A stretch of DNA of 64,000 nt from JBBROS01 sp963792675 (GCA_963792675.1 CAWBWT010000002.1:1426001-1490000); one strand, 5' to 3'. Counted from the stretch's first letter, positions 24,221-33,387 are shown. A program made the numbers and translations. The notes: generated from the sequence alone by a model not told the origin.

Positions 24221-25536
24221 GCTTCGGCGCGGATGGCGGTCGTGAGGCTGTCGACGATGCGGTCCACGTGGTGGTTCTCGATGATCAGCGGCGGGGACAG
24301 TGCGACGATGTCGCCGGTGGTGCGGATCAGCACGCCGTCGTCGAAGCAGCGCTGGAACACGCGCACCGCGCGGTCGGTCGGCTTGTCCGGACGCGGCTGC
24401 AACTCGATGCCGGCGATCAGGCCGCAGTTGCGGATGTCGATCACGTTCGGCAGGCCGCGCAGGCTGTGCACAGCCTGCTCCCAATAGGGCTCGATCGCCG
24501 CGGCGCGGGCCGGCAGGTCCTCGGCGCGCTGCAAGTCCATGCTGGCGATGGCCGCGGCGGCGGCCAGGGGATGGCCGCTATAGGTGTAGCCGTGGAACAG
24601 CTCGATCCCGGCCGGGCTGCCGTCCACGATGGCGGAGTAGACCTGGCTGCTGGTGGCGACGGCGCCCATCGGCACGGCGGCGTTGGTGAGGCCCTTTGCC
24701 ATGGTCATGATGTCGGGCACGACGCCCAGGCGCTCGGCGCCGAAATTGGTGCCCATGCGGCCGAAGCCGGTAATAACCTCGTCGAAGATCAGCAGGATGC
24801 CGTGCTTGGTGCAGAGCGCGCGCAGGCGGTCGAGGTAGCCCTTCGGCGGCACCAGCACCCCGGTGCTGCCGGCCACCGGCTCCACCATGACCGCGGCGAT
24901 GGTGTCGGCGCCGTGTAGTGCCACCAGGTTCTCCAACGCGTCGGCCAGGTGGGCGCCGTCGTCGGGCTGGCCGCGGGTAAAGGCGCGGGCGAGGTCGTGC
25001 GTGTGCGGCAGGTGGTCGGCGTAGGGGAGCTGCGCGCCGAACTGCTTTCGGTTCGGGCCGATGCCGCCAACCGTGATCCCGCCGAAGCCGACCCCATGGT
25101 AGCCGCGCTCGCGCCCGACCAGGCGCACGCGCTGCGCCTCGCCGCGGGCGCGGTGATAGGCCAGCGCGATCTTGAGCGCGGTGTCGGCGCTTTCGCTGCC
25201 GGAGTTGGTCCAGAACACGCGGTCGAGCGGCGGCGGCAGGATCTCGGCCAGGCGGGCGGCGGCTTGGAACGCGATCGGGTGGCCCATCTGGAACGAGGGC
25301 GCGAAGTCGAGGATCGCCGCCTGCTTCTGGATCGCCTCCACGATCTCGCGCCGCCCGTGCCCGGCGTTGACGCACCACAGCCCGGCCGTCCCGTCCAGGA
25401 TTTCGCGGTTGTCGTTGGTGTAGTAGAACATGCCCTCGGCGCGGGCGAGCATGCGCGGGGCCTGCTTGAAGGCGCGGTTGGCCGTGAACGGCATCCAATA
25501 GGCGTCGAGGTTGTTGGGGCGGCTGATTTCATTCAT
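24214..25536 (-). CDS. Omega-amino acid:pyruvate aminotransferase (class III)
   Basis: From ATG 25536 (GAGGA seven bases upstream) the protein has 440 residues. Motifs: NSGSESADT near 111, RGYHGVGFGG near 145, Asp252 in LIFDEVITGFGRMG, and Schiff-base lysine K281 in TMAKGLTNAAVPMG. The N-terminal AYWMPFTANRAFKQAPRML is the hallmark of beta-alanine/omega-amino acid:pyruvate transaminases, which give alanine and a semialdehyde or keto acid. It is the second class III aminotransferase within 5 kb, but on the other strand. Its stop overlaps the downstream GTG by 4 bp. Confidence 0.92.
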   Translation of the reverse strand: MNEISRPNNLDAYWMPFTANRAFKQAPRMLARAEGMFYYTNDNREILDGTAGLWCVNAGHGRREIVEAIQKQAAILDFAPSFQMGHPIAFQAAARLAEILPPPLDRVFWTNSGSESADTALKIALAYHRARGEAQRVRLVGRERGYHGVGFGGITVGGIGPNRKQFGAQLPYADHLPHTHDLARAFTRGQPDDGAHLADALENLVALHGADTIAAVMVEPVAGSTGVLVPPKGYLDRLRALCTKHGILLIFDEVITGFGRMGTNFGAERLGVVPDIMTMAKGLTNAAVPMGAVATSSQVYSAIVDGSPAGIELFHGYTYSGHPLAAAAAIASMDLQRAEDLPARAAAIEPYWEQAVHSLRGLPNVIDIRNCGLIAGIELQPRPDKPTDRAVRVFQRCFDDGVLIRTTGDIVALSPPLIIENHHVDRIVDSLTTAIRAEAA

Positions 25537-25607
25537 GGCGCGATCCTCGCGCTTTTGCCCGTCGCAGGGCAAGCGTGGCATGGTCCGCGCCGCAACAGGA
25601 GGGACGC

Positions 25608-26297
25608 ATGGCAGACGGCCGATTGTTTATCGGAACGCGGCGCTATTCGTCGTGGTCGCTGCGCGGGTGGCTGGCGGTGCGGCTGGCCGGGCTCAACGTC
25701 GAGGACGTCGTCCTGCCGCTCGATGGCGGGCAGCCCGGCAGCCTGGTGTCGCGCACCTCGCCGAGCGGGCTGGTGCCGTACCTCGAGCATGCCGGGGTTC
25801 GCGTCTGGGAGACGCTGGCGATCTGCGAGTACTGCGCCGAGCACGAGCCGGGCCTGTGGCCGCAGGACCGGGCGGCGCGGGCGCAGGCGCGTTCGATCGC
25901 CGCCGAGATGCATGCCGGGTTCCGCGGGCTGCGGAGCTCGATGCCGATGGTGTTGGGGCGTTACGCCGCCGGGCTGGGCCGCACGCCGGAGGCGCTGCTC
26001 GACATCGCCCGCATCGAGGCGGTGTGGGCCGAAACCCGGGCGGCGTTCGGCGCCGACGGTCCGTTCCTGTTCGGCACGTCGTTCGGCGCGGCGGACGCGA
26101 TGTTCGCGCCCGTGGTCACCCGTTTCCTGACCTACCGGCCGGAGCTGTCCGCGGCCAGCTGGGCTTATTGCGACGCCGTCCGGCACCATCCGCTGATGGA
26201 GCAATGGTACGCGCTGGCGGCCGCCGAGCCGGTGGAGTGGCGGCTCGCGCACTATGAATTGGCAGGCGTGCCGCGGGCGCACGAGAGCGCTGGTTGA
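25608..26297 (+). CDS. Glutathione S-transferase-like protein
   Basis: From ATG 25608, after AGGAGGG, the protein has 229 residues. The N-terminal thioredoxin-like domain begins LFIGTRRYSSWSLRGWLAV, with the catalytic-type Ser in YSSWSLR, and the GSH-binding SGLVPYLEH and ETLAICEYCAE. The all-alpha C-terminal domain follows from about residue 85. This is the MaiA/YfcF-like GST subgroup. The reaction may be conjugation or isomerisation; the substrate is unknown. Its stop overlaps the TTG start of the glycosyltransferase gene. Confidence 0.85.
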   Translation: MADGRLFIGTRRYSSWSLRGWLAVRLAGLNVEDVVLPLDGGQPGSLVSRTSPSGLVPYLEHAGVRVWETLAICEYCAEHEPGLWPQDRAARAQARSIAAEMHAGFRGLRSSMPMVLGRYAAGLGRTPEALLDIARIEAVWAETRAAFGADGPFLFGTSFGAADAMFAPVVTRFLTYRPELSAASWAYCDAVRHHPLMEQWYALAAAEPVEWRLAHYELAGVPRAHESAG

Positions 26298-27370
26298 GCG
26301 GAGCGGCCCCGGTCGCAATCGTCCTGCCGCCGAAAGAAGGCTTTTCTCCGGAAGCGGTCGGCGCCATTGGGCTATTGGTGCATCGGCTGGTGCGGGCCGG
26401 GGCCGAGGGGGTTGTGCTGGGCCGGCCCTGTGCGGCGCCGTTCGCCGACGTTCGGTTCGATTCGGTGCAGCCGGGCTGGGGGTTCTCCCGTGCGGCGCGC
26501 TATGCGGCGGGCGTGGCGCGGGCGGTGCGGCGGATCGCGCCCGGATTAATCGAGGTGCACAACTGGCCCGAGGTGGCGTTGCGGCTGTGCGGCGGCGGCA
26601 GCCGGCCGGTGACGCTGATCCTGAACAACGACCCGCAGACCATGCGCGGCGCCCGCAGTCCGGCGCAGCGGGGATTGCTGCTCCGGCGCCTGGCGGGCGT
26701 GGCGACGTCGTCGGCGTGGCTGCGCGGCCGCATGCTGGACGGCGTGGCGGCACCGGCGCGCGACGTGACGGTGCTGCACAACTGCATCGACCTGCCTGAC
26801 CCGGCGCCGCCGGAGCGAGAGCGGCTGATCCTGTTCGCCGGGCGGATGGTGGCCGACAAGGGCGCCGATACCTTCGTTGCCGCTTGTGCCCAGGCGCTGC
26901 CCGCGCTGCCGGGATGGCGGGCGGAGATGATCGGCGCCGACCGGTTCCGCGCCGACAGCCCGGAAACGCCGTTCCTGCGCGCGTTGCGGCCGGCCGCGGC
27001 GGCGGCGGGGGTGGTGCTGCGGGGGCATCAGCCGAACGAGGCGGTGCTGGGGGCCATGCGCCGGGCGGCGATCGTGGCGGTGCCGAGCCGCTGGCCGGAG
27101 CCGTTCGGCTTGGTCGCGCTGGAGGCGATGGCCTGCGGCGCGGCGCTGGTGTTCGCCCCGCGCGGTGGCCTGCCGGAGGTCGCCGGCGACGCCGGGTTGG
27201 GTGCCGACCCGGACGACCCGAGCGCCTGGGCGGCCGCCTTTACGGCGCTGGCGCGAGACGACGCGAGGCGCGCGGCGCTGGCGGCGGCCGGGCGGGCAAG
27301 GGCGGAGCGGTTCGCGGCGCCCGAGGCGGCGGCGCGGCTGCTGGCCTGGCGACGGGCGGTGCTGGCGTGA
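26294..27370 (+). CDS. Family 4 glycosyltransferase (GT-B)
   Basis: The likely start is TTG 26294, overlapping the GST stop (TTGA); no better in-frame start precedes the conserved PVAIVLPPKEGF strand. The 358-residue protein has an N-terminal Rossmann half and a C-terminal GT4 half with LFAGRMVADKGADTF near 180, GHQPNEAVLGAM, and the nucleotide-sugar-binding EPFGLVALEAMACGAALVF near 270. It would add a sugar to a lipid-linked or LPS acceptor at the cytoplasmic face. It pairs with the O-antigen-ligase-like gene (4-bp GTGA overlap), suggesting a joint role in envelope polysaccharide synthesis. Confidence 0.85.
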   Translation: MSGAAPVAIVLPPKEGFSPEAVGAIGLLVHRLVRAGAEGVVLGRPCAAPFADVRFDSVQPGWGFSRAARYAAGVARAVRRIAPGLIEVHNWPEVALRLCGGGSRPVTLILNNDPQTMRGARSPAQRGLLLRRLAGVATSSAWLRGRMLDGVAAPARDVTVLHNCIDLPDPAPPERERLILFAGRMVADKGADTFVAACAQALPALPGWRAEMIGADRFRADSPETPFLRALRPAAAAAGVVLRGHQPNEAVLGAMRRAAIVAVPSRWPEPFGLVALEAMACGAALVFAPRGGLPEVAGDAGLGADPDDPSAWAAAFTALARDDARRAALAAAGRARAERFAAPEAAARLLAWRRAVLA

Positions 27371-28641
27371 GCGGAATGGCGGAGGCGGCGCCACGCGTGG
27401 GCGGGGCGCTCGGATGGATCGATCGAGCGGGGATCTGGCTCGCCTTGCTGCTGCCTCTGTTCCTGCTGCACGGGCGGGTGTTCGCGGAGGTGTTGTTCGT
27501 GGCGCTCGGCCTGCTGTTCCTTCTGCAGTCGTGGATGCGGCGGGATTGGGCTTGGCTCCGGCAGGCGTGGGTCCGGCTCGGCGTCCTGTGGTGGGCCTGG
27601 GTGGTGGTGTGCTCGCTGCCGCATGGCGTCGCCGACACTGGGCAGGCGCTGGGGGCGGGCCGGTTCCCGCTGGCGGTGGCGGCGCTGGAGCATTGGGCGC
27701 TGCGCGACGGCTGGGTGCGGACCTGGCTGGGCCGGCTGCTGCGCTGGGCGGCGCTCTACATCGCGCTGCAATGCGCGCTGCAGTTCGCGACCGGGCGCAA
27801 CCTGTTCGGCTACGGGCGGGGGGCGGACGGCGAGCTGACCGGGCCATACGAGAACCCGCGCGCCGCGGCGCCGCTGTCGCGGCTGCTGTTCCCCGCGGTG
27901 CTGCCGGTGCTGGACCGTTGGACCCGGGCCGGGAGGGCCTGGGCGGGCGCGCTGCTGCTGCTGGGTTCGGTCGGCACCGTCGTGCTGATCGGCCAGCGAA
28001 TGCCGCTGCTGCTGACCGGGCTGGGGCTGGTGACGACGGCCCTGCTGCTGCCTAGGCTGCGCCGCTTCGTGCTGGCGACCGGGGTGCTCGCGGTGCTGCT
28101 GGTCGGCGCCACGGCCACGGTGTCGCCGCCGACGTTCAAACGGCTGGTGACCAAGTTCTCGGTGCAGATGGAAGACTTCCCGCGCAGCCATTACGGGCTG
28201 ATCGCCCGCCGTGCCGTCAACATCGCCGAGGCGTCGCCGGTTCTGGGCGCCGGGTTCGACGGGTTCCGGCGCGAGTGCGACAACCCCGCCTACTTCCACG
28301 GCATAGACGGCGAAGGCGGCGGGGCTGCCATGTGCGTGCAGCATCCGCACAATTTCTTCCTGCAAGCGCTGGTCGAAGGCGGCTACCCCGGCTTGCTGCT
28401 GTTCACGGGCCTGGTTGCGGCCTGGCTGGCCCGGTTGGGGCGGGGCTTGTGGCACAACCCGGAGCCGCTGCGGGCCGGCCTATTCGTGGCAGCGTTGCTT
28501 CATGTCTGGCCGGTCGCCTCCACCACGGCTTTCACCTCCATGCCGCAGAGCGGGTGGTTCTTCGTGCTGCTGGGCTTGGGTCTGGCCGAGACCCGGCACT
28601 ATATGAGCGCCCGGATTGCAGGAGCGACGCCGAATGTCTGA
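27367..28641 (+). CDS. O-antigen ligase/polymerase-like membrane protein
   Basis: Translation can begin at GTG 27367, overlapping the glycosyltransferase stop, or at ATG 27376. About 424 residues with 10-12 predicted hydrophobic segments and a large periplasmic loop containing GAGFDGFRRECDN and VQHPHNFFLQALVEGGYPG. That loop with its conserved Arg and His is typical of the Wzy/WaaL (PF04932) superfamily, which joins or polymerises undecaprenyl-linked glycans. Whether it is ligase or polymerase is not decidable. Its 3' end overlaps the CobW gene by 8 bp. Confidence 0.82.
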   Translation: MSGMAEAAPRVGGALGWIDRAGIWLALLLPLFLLHGRVFAEVLFVALGLLFLLQSWMRRDWAWLRQAWVRLGVLWWAWVVVCSLPHGVADTGQALGAGRFPLAVAALEHWALRDGWVRTWLGRLLRWAALYIALQCALQFATGRNLFGYGRGADGELTGPYENPRAAAPLSRLLFPAVLPVLDRWTRAGRAWAGALLLLGSVGTVVLIGQRMPLLLTGLGLVTTALLLPRLRRFVLATGVLAVLLVGATATVSPPTFKRLVTKFSVQMEDFPRSHYGLIARRAVNIAEASPVLGAGFDGFRRECDNPAYFHGIDGEGGGAAMCVQHPHNFFLQALVEGGYPGLLLFTGLVAAWLARLGRGLWHNPEPLRAGLFVAALLHVWPVASTTAFTSMPQSGWFFVLLGLGLAETRHYMSARIAGATPNV

Positions 28642-29599
28642 GACCCAGATCCCCGTGACCGTGCTGACCGGCTATCTCGGCGCCGGCAAGACCACGCTGC
28701 TGAACCGCATCCTGAGCGAGAACCACGGCAAGAAGTATGCGGTGGTGATCAACGAATTCGGAGAACTCGGTGTGGACAACGACCTCGTCGTCGACAGCGA
28801 CGAGGAGGTGTTCGAGATGAACAACGGCTGCATCTGCTGCACCGTGCGCGGCGACCTGATCCGCATCGTCGGCGGGCTGATGAAGCGCCGGGCCAAGTTC
28901 GACGGCATCATCATCGAGACCACCGGCCTCGCCGACCCGGCGCCGGTCGCGCAAACCTTCTTCGTCGACGACGTGGTGCGCGCCAAAACCCGGCTCGATG
29001 CGATCGTGACGGTGGTTGACGCGAAGAACCTGGCAGCGAGGCTCGAGGACAGCCACGAGGCCGAGGAACAGGTCGCGTTTGCCGACGTGATCGTGCTGAA
29101 CAAGACCGACCTCGTCACCCCCGAGGAGCTCGACGCGGTCGAGGCGCGCGTCCGCGGCATCAACAAGTTCGCCCGCATCCACCGCACGACGCGCTCGGCG
29201 GTGCCGATCGACCAGGTGCTCGACCAGGGCGCGTTCGACCTGGCCCGCGTGCTGGAGCGGGAACCCGAGTTCCTCGAGAGCGACGCGCACGAGCACAACG
29301 ACGACATCGCCAGCATGAGCTTCGAGGTGTCGCGCCCGCTCGATCCGGAGCGCTTCAACCAGTGGATCGGGGCACTCCTGGCGGAGAAGGGCGGTGACAT
29401 GCTGCGCACCAAGGGCATCCTGGCCTATCCCAACGAGAACCGGCGCTTCGCCTTCCAGGCGGTGCACATGATGGCGGACGGCGATTTCGTGGGGCCGTGG
29501 CCGGAGGGCGAGCGGCGCAGCAAGCTGGTGTTCATCGGCCGCAACCTGAACCGCCCGCAACTGCGCCGCGGGTTCGAAGGCTGCCAGGTCGCCGCCTGA
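28634..29599 (+). CDS. CobW/COG0523 family metal-chaperone GTPase
   Basis: From ATG 28634 (GGAG upstream inside the previous gene) the protein has 321 residues. The P-loop is GYLGAGKT (13-20), the metal-binding CxCC is C66-C68-C69 (NGCICC), the G3 region is IIIETTGLADP, and the G4 box is NKTD. The C-terminal domain has the SFEVSRPLDPERFNQWI pattern. COG0523 GTPases insert or traffic metals, often zinc; some act in cobalamin cobaltochelation. The CxCC and WD40 neighbour resemble alphaproteobacterial zinc-homeostasis members. No Zur box was found upstream. Confidence 0.9.
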   Translation: MSETQIPVTVLTGYLGAGKTTLLNRILSENHGKKYAVVINEFGELGVDNDLVVDSDEEVFEMNNGCICCTVRGDLIRIVGGLMKRRAKFDGIIIETTGLADPAPVAQTFFVDDVVRAKTRLDAIVTVVDAKNLAARLEDSHEAEEQVAFADVIVLNKTDLVTPEELDAVEARVRGINKFARIHRTTRSAVPIDQVLDQGAFDLARVLEREPEFLESDAHEHNDDIASMSFEVSRPLDPERFNQWIGALLAEKGGDMLRTKGILAYPNENRRFAFQAVHMMADGDFVGPWPEGERRSKLVFIGRNLNRPQLRRGFEGCQVAA

Positions 29600-29600
29600 C

Positions 29601-30636
29601 ATGGGGGTGTCCGACGCCGACTTCGTGCTGAAGGATCGCGGCACCAGCCACGATCTGGAGGAGTTCGTCGTGGCTGTCGCCTTCCTGCGCGACGGCACGG
29701 CGGCGTTCGCGCTCGGCGACGGCACGCTGCGGGTGGCGCCGTCCGTTGGCGAGTGGCGCCGGGTCGAGGCGCATGACGGCGGTATCTTGTCCATGGCCGC
29801 CGCCGGCGACGCCTGGATGACGGGCGGCGATGACGGGCGGTTCCAGCGCACCGACGCTGCCGGGGTGGTGTCGGAGGTCGGCGCGCTTCGGCTCGAAATG
29901 GGTCGAGCAGGTGGCGGGATGGAGCGACGGGAAGACGGCGCTGATGGCCTGCGCGGTCGGCAAGGCCGTGCATGTGTTCGGGGCGGCCGGGAAGCTTAAG
30001 GAGTTGCCGCACCCGTCCACCGTCACCGGGATCGCGTTCGACGCCAAAGGCAAGCGGGTGGCGGCGTCGCATTACAATGGCTGCACGCTGTGGTTTGTCG
30101 GCGCCAAGGTGGACAGCCCGCGCACCCTCGAGTGGAAAGGCAGCCATGTCGGCGTCGTGCTGCACCCGGCCACCGAGGCGGTGGTGACGGCGATGCAGGA
30201 GAACGCGCTGCACGGCTGGCGGCTGGCCGACGGCCAGCACATGCGCATGAGCGGCTACCCGGCCAAGACCGAGAGCATGAGCTTCTCCCGCACCGGCAAG
30301 TGGCTGGCGACCTCGGGGGCGGAAAGCATCGTCATGTGGCCGTTCTTCGGCGGCGGCCCGATGGGTAAGGCGCCGACCGAGCTCGCCGGCGGCGACAACG
30401 TCACCTGCACCCGCGTTGCGTTCCATCCGCAGCAGGATCTGGTGGCGGCCGGGTTCTCGGACGGGCTGGTGGTGGTGGCGGACGTGGCTTCCGAGCGCAT
30501 CCTGCCAATTGCCAGCCCTGGGGCCGCGCCCGGCCGCGGGCCGGTCTCGGCGCTGGCCTGGTCGCCGGACGGGGCGCGGCTGGCATTCGGGACCGAAACC
30601 GGTTTCGCCGCGTTGGTCGATCTCGGCAAGCGATAG
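29601..30636 (+). pseudogene. WD40-repeat protein, frameshifted as sequenced
   Basis: Two overlapping frames together form one beta-propeller protein. Frame 1 starts at ATG 29601 (MGVSDADFVLKDRG) and carries the first blade up to about 29880. Frame 2 continues with SKWVEQVAGWSDGKTALMACAVG to the stop at 30636, with blade motifs such as VTGIAFDAKGKRVAASHYNG and VSALAWSPDGARLAFGTETG. Removing one base near 29880-29892 (a GCGCGC tract) restores about 345 residues. WD40 partners directly follow CobW genes in many alphaproteobacteria and may assist metal trafficking. The break could be a sequencing error or a recent loss. Confidence 0.75.
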
Positions 30637-30644
30637 GAGTTCGC

Positions 30645-31472
30645 ATGGAACAGATCACCGCGCAGGGCATGCGCATGGACAAGCTCGGCCTCGGCACCTA
30701 CCGGATGACGGGCGAGCAATGCACGGCGGCGGTGACGTCGGCGCTGGAACTCGGCTACCGGCATATCGACACTGCCGAGATGTACGGCAACGAGGACGCG
30801 ATTGGGGCGGCCTTGGCGTCGAGTTCGGTCAAGCGCGCGGACATCCACCTCACCAGCAAAGTGTGGTGGGAGAACCTGGCGCCCGACCGGATGGACCGGT
30901 CGGCGGATGCGAGCCTCGGCAAGCTCGGGACCGACTACGTGGACCTTTACCTCGTGCATTGGCCGGCCGCCGGGATGGATATGGCGGCGGTGATGAAGGC
31001 GCTGTTCGCCATCAAGGAGAGCGGCCGGGCGCGGGCGATCGGGGTGGCCAACTTCCCGAGCGCGATGCTGGACCAGGCCGCCGGGCTGGCGCCGATCGCC
31101 TGCAACCAGGTCGAGTATCACGTCCTGCTGGCGCAGGATCGGCTGCTGTCCACGCAGAAGGAACTCGGCGTGCCGTTGGTGGCCTATGCGCCGCTCGCGC
31201 AGGGCCGGCTGGCCGAGCATGCGGCGTTGCGCGAGATCGCTGGCAAGCACGGGGCGACCCCGGCGCAGGTGGCGCTGAGGTGGCTGCTGGAGCAGGAAGG
31301 CGTGGCGGCGATCCCGAAGGCGTCGCGGCGGGAAAGCCAGCAGGCGAACCTCGATGCGCTGACGCTCACCTTGGACGACGCCGACCGGGCCGCGATCAAG
31401 GCGCTGCCGAAGGACGAGCGCTTCGTAAAGCCGGGCTTCGCCCCGGCCTGGGACGCTCCGCTGGCCGCTTAA
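30645..31472 (+). CDS. Aldo/keto reductase
   Basis: After TAGGAG, ATG 30645 opens a 275-residue TIM-barrel protein. Catalytic tetrad residues are visible: Asp in IDTAEMYGN, Tyr in the same motif, Lys in LTSKVWW, and His in LVHWP. The nucleotide-binding end includes IPKASRRESQQANL. It resembles the 2,5-diketo-D-gluconate reductase/YafB-type group using NADPH to reduce aldehydes and ketones. It is 8 bp after the WD40 gene on the same strand and ends before a hairpin at 31480. Confidence 0.9.
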   Translation: MEQITAQGMRMDKLGLGTYRMTGEQCTAAVTSALELGYRHIDTAEMYGNEDAIGAALASSSVKRADIHLTSKVWWENLAPDRMDRSADASLGKLGTDYVDLYLVHWPAAGMDMAAVMKALFAIKESGRARAIGVANFPSAMLDQAAGLAPIACNQVEYHVLLAQDRLLSTQKELGVPLVAYAPLAQGRLAEHAALREIAGKHGATPAQVALRWLLEQEGVAAIPKASRRESQQANLDALTLTLDDADRAAIKALPKDERFVKPGFAPAWDAPLAA

Positions 31473-31479
31473 ATGGCAA

Positions 31480-31509
31480 GGGGTCCAGGAGCGTTTGCCC
31501 CTGGACCCC
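31480..31509. terminator. Hairpin between the aldo/keto reductase and amtB
   Basis: A perfect 10-bp stem, GGGGTCCAGG (31480-31489) and CCTGGACCCC (31500-31509), encloses a 10-nt loop. It lies 8 bp after the reductase stop and 6 bp before the end of amtB on the other strand, so it can act in both directions. Confidence 0.65.
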
Positions 31510-31515
31510 GTGTAA

Positions 31516-32997
31516 TCAACGGCGGGTCTGGGGCCGCTGGCCCCAGTCTTTGGCAAGTCTGGGCCCGCCGGCCCCAGTTCGTCTTAACCCAAGGCGCTCC
31601 CCGTGGAGCACCACGTCCAGCCCTTCGAGTTCCTCGTCGGCCTCGACCCGCAGGCCCATGATCAGGTCGATCACCTTGAGGATGATGAAGCTGGCGATCC
31701 CGCTATAGATGACCGTCGCCAGCACCGCGTAGCACTGCACTTTCAGCAGATCCATGCCGCCGATATAGATGCCGTCCGCATGGTCCGCGGTCGCCGATAG
31801 CGGCCCGTACGCGAACACGCCGGTCAGCAGCGCGCCGACGATGCCGCCCACGCCATGGACGCCGAACGCGTCGAGGCTGTCGTCGTAGCCGAGCATGTGC
31901 TTCAGCGACGTCGCCGACCAGAAGCAGACGATGCCGGCAATGACGCCGATCGCCAGCCCCGGCCCGGGCAGCACGAAGCCCGACGCCGGGGTGATGGCGA
32001 CGAGGCCGGCGACGGCGCCCGACACGGCGCCCAGCACCGACGGCTTGCCCTTGACGATCCACTCGGCGAACACCCAGCCGAGGGTGGCGCCGCCGGTCGC
32101 GACCTGGGTCGCCAGCATCGCCATGCCGGCACGGCCGCCGGCGCCAACTGCGGACCCGGCGTTGAAGCCGAACCAGCCGACCCACAGCAGCCCGGCGCCG
32201 ATCACCGCATAGGAGAGGTTGTACGGCGCCATGTTGTCGTGGCCGTAGCCGCGCCGCTTGCCGAGCACCAGCGCACACATCAGCCCGGCCACGCCGGCAT
32301 TGATGTGCACCACGGTGCCGCCGGCGAAGTCGGCTGCGCCCAGGCCGTTGAGCCAGCCCAACGGGCTCCACACCCAATGGGCGACGGGCGAGTAGACCAG
32401 CAGCGACCACAGCGCCATGAACACCATCATGGCGGAGAACTTCATGCGGTCCGCGAACGCGCCGGCGATCAGCGCCGGGGTGATGATCGCGAACGTCATC
32501 TGGAACATGATGTAGACGGTCTCGGGGATGGTATTCGCCGTGCTGTTGTCAGTGCCGGCGCCGAGCGTGAACGGCTTGTCCCAGGTCGCCTCGATGCCGC
32601 GCAGCAGCAGCCGCGACAGGTCGCCGATGTAGGGGCCGCCGTTGGTGAAGGCGAGGCTGTAGCCGACCACCATCCAGAGTACAGTGACGAGCGCGCAGAT
32701 GCTGAACGACTGCATCATTGTCGCCAGCACGTTCTTCTTGCGCACCATGCCGGCATAGAACAGCGCGAGGCCGGGGATCGTCATCATCAGCACCAGCGCG
32801 GTGCTGGTCAGCATCCATGCAGTGTCGCCGGTGTCGACCTTGGCTTCCGCCGTCGCAGCGGCCGCCGCGGGTGCCGCGGCCGACGTGCCCGCTGCCGCGT
32901 CACCGCCAGCGCTTTGCGCCAGCACCGGAAGTGCCAGCATCGCCAATGGCAGCGCCCAGAGCGCCGCCCGTCCCAGTCGTTTCATGTCGAACCGCAT
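31516..32997 (-). CDS. amtB: Ammonium transporter AmtB
   Basis: The 493-residue protein begins with a signal peptide (MRFDMKRLGRAALWALPLAMLALP) and an Ala-rich spacer, then 11 transmembrane helices. Pore residues are visible: the aromatic gate MQSFSICALV and GYSLAF, the twin histidines in GGTVVHINAG and GVHGVGG, and the ammonium-site Asp region AHWVWSPLGWL. It conducts ammonium and is blocked by GlnK. The ATG overlaps the glnK stop (TAATG). The last about 25 residues (after VVLHGERLG) are encoded by GC-rich dyad DNA and look like an added tail. The shorter start at Met5 is possible. Confidence 0.95.
   Translation of the reverse strand: MRFDMKRLGRAALWALPLAMLALPVLAQSAGGDAAAGTSAAAPAAAAATAEAKVDTGDTAWMLTSTALVLMMTIPGLALFYAGMVRKKNVLATMMQSFSICALVTVLWMVVGYSLAFTNGGPYIGDLSRLLLRGIEATWDKPFTLGAGTDNSTANTIPETVYIMFQMTFAIITPALIAGAFADRMKFSAMMVFMALWSLLVYSPVAHWVWSPLGWLNGLGAADFAGGTVVHINAGVAGLMCALVLGKRRGYGHDNMAPYNLSYAVIGAGLLWVGWFGFNAGSAVGAGGRAGMAMLATQVATGGATLGWVFAEWIVKGKPSVLGAVSGAVAGLVAITPASGFVLPGPGLAIGVIAGIVCFWSATSLKHMLGYDDSLDAFGVHGVGGIVGALLTGVFAYGPLSATADHADGIYIGGMDLLKVQCYAVLATVIYSGIASFIILKVIDLIMGLRVEADEELEGLDVVLHGERLGLRRTGAGGPRLAKDWGQRPQTRR
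31528..31577. repeat. Two GC-rich palindromes within the 3' end of amtB
   Basis: CTGGGGCC-gct-GGCCCCAG occupies 31528-31546 and a related CTGGGCCC-gcc-GGCCCCAG-like palindrome 31559-31577. They are coding for the last residues of AmtB as read, yet have the same form as the intergenic dyads elsewhere in the window (17190, 38380). Confidence 0.7.
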
Positions 32998-33335
32998 TAC
33001 AATGCCTCGTTGTCGATCTCGCCGGTGCGGATGCGCACGGCCCGATTGATGTCCAATACAAAAATCTTGCCATCGCCGATCTTGCCGGTCTGGGCCGCCT
33101 TGGTGATCGCCTCGATCACGGCGTCGACCATGTCGTCGGCGACCGCGACCTCGACTTTCAGCTTCGGCAGAAAGCTCACCTGATACTCGGCGCCGCGGTA
33201 GATCTCGGTCTGGCCTTTCTGTCGCCCGAAGCCTTTCACCTCCGACACAGTCAGGCCTTGGACGCCGAGCGGGGTGAGGGCCTCACGCACCTCGTCGAGC
33301 TTGTGCGGCTTGATGATCGCCATGACCAGTTTCAT
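32997..33335 (-). CDS. glnK: P-II nitrogen regulatory protein GlnK
   Basis: This 112-residue protein has the P-II sequence MKLVMAIIKPHKLDEVREAL, the T-loop with the uridylylated Tyr51 (YRGAEYQVSF), the B-loop TGKIGDGKIFV and the C-loop RIRTGE. It binds ATP/ADP and 2-oxoglutarate, and in its unmodified form plugs AmtB. Location directly before amtB, with a one-base overlap, is why it is called glnK rather than glnB. The porin gene is 52 bp upstream on the same strand, so a porin-glnK-amtB transcript is possible. Confidence 0.95.
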   Translation of the reverse strand: MKLVMAIIKPHKLDEVREALTPLGVQGLTVSEVKGFGRQKGQTEIYRGAEYQVSFLPKLKVEVAVADDMVDAVIEAITKAAQTGKIGDGKIFVLDINRAVRIRTGEIDNEAL

Positions 33336-33387
33336 CGCCTGTCTTCCCTGCCTAAGCGGCGGCCAGACCGGGCCGCCATCGGGTGGA

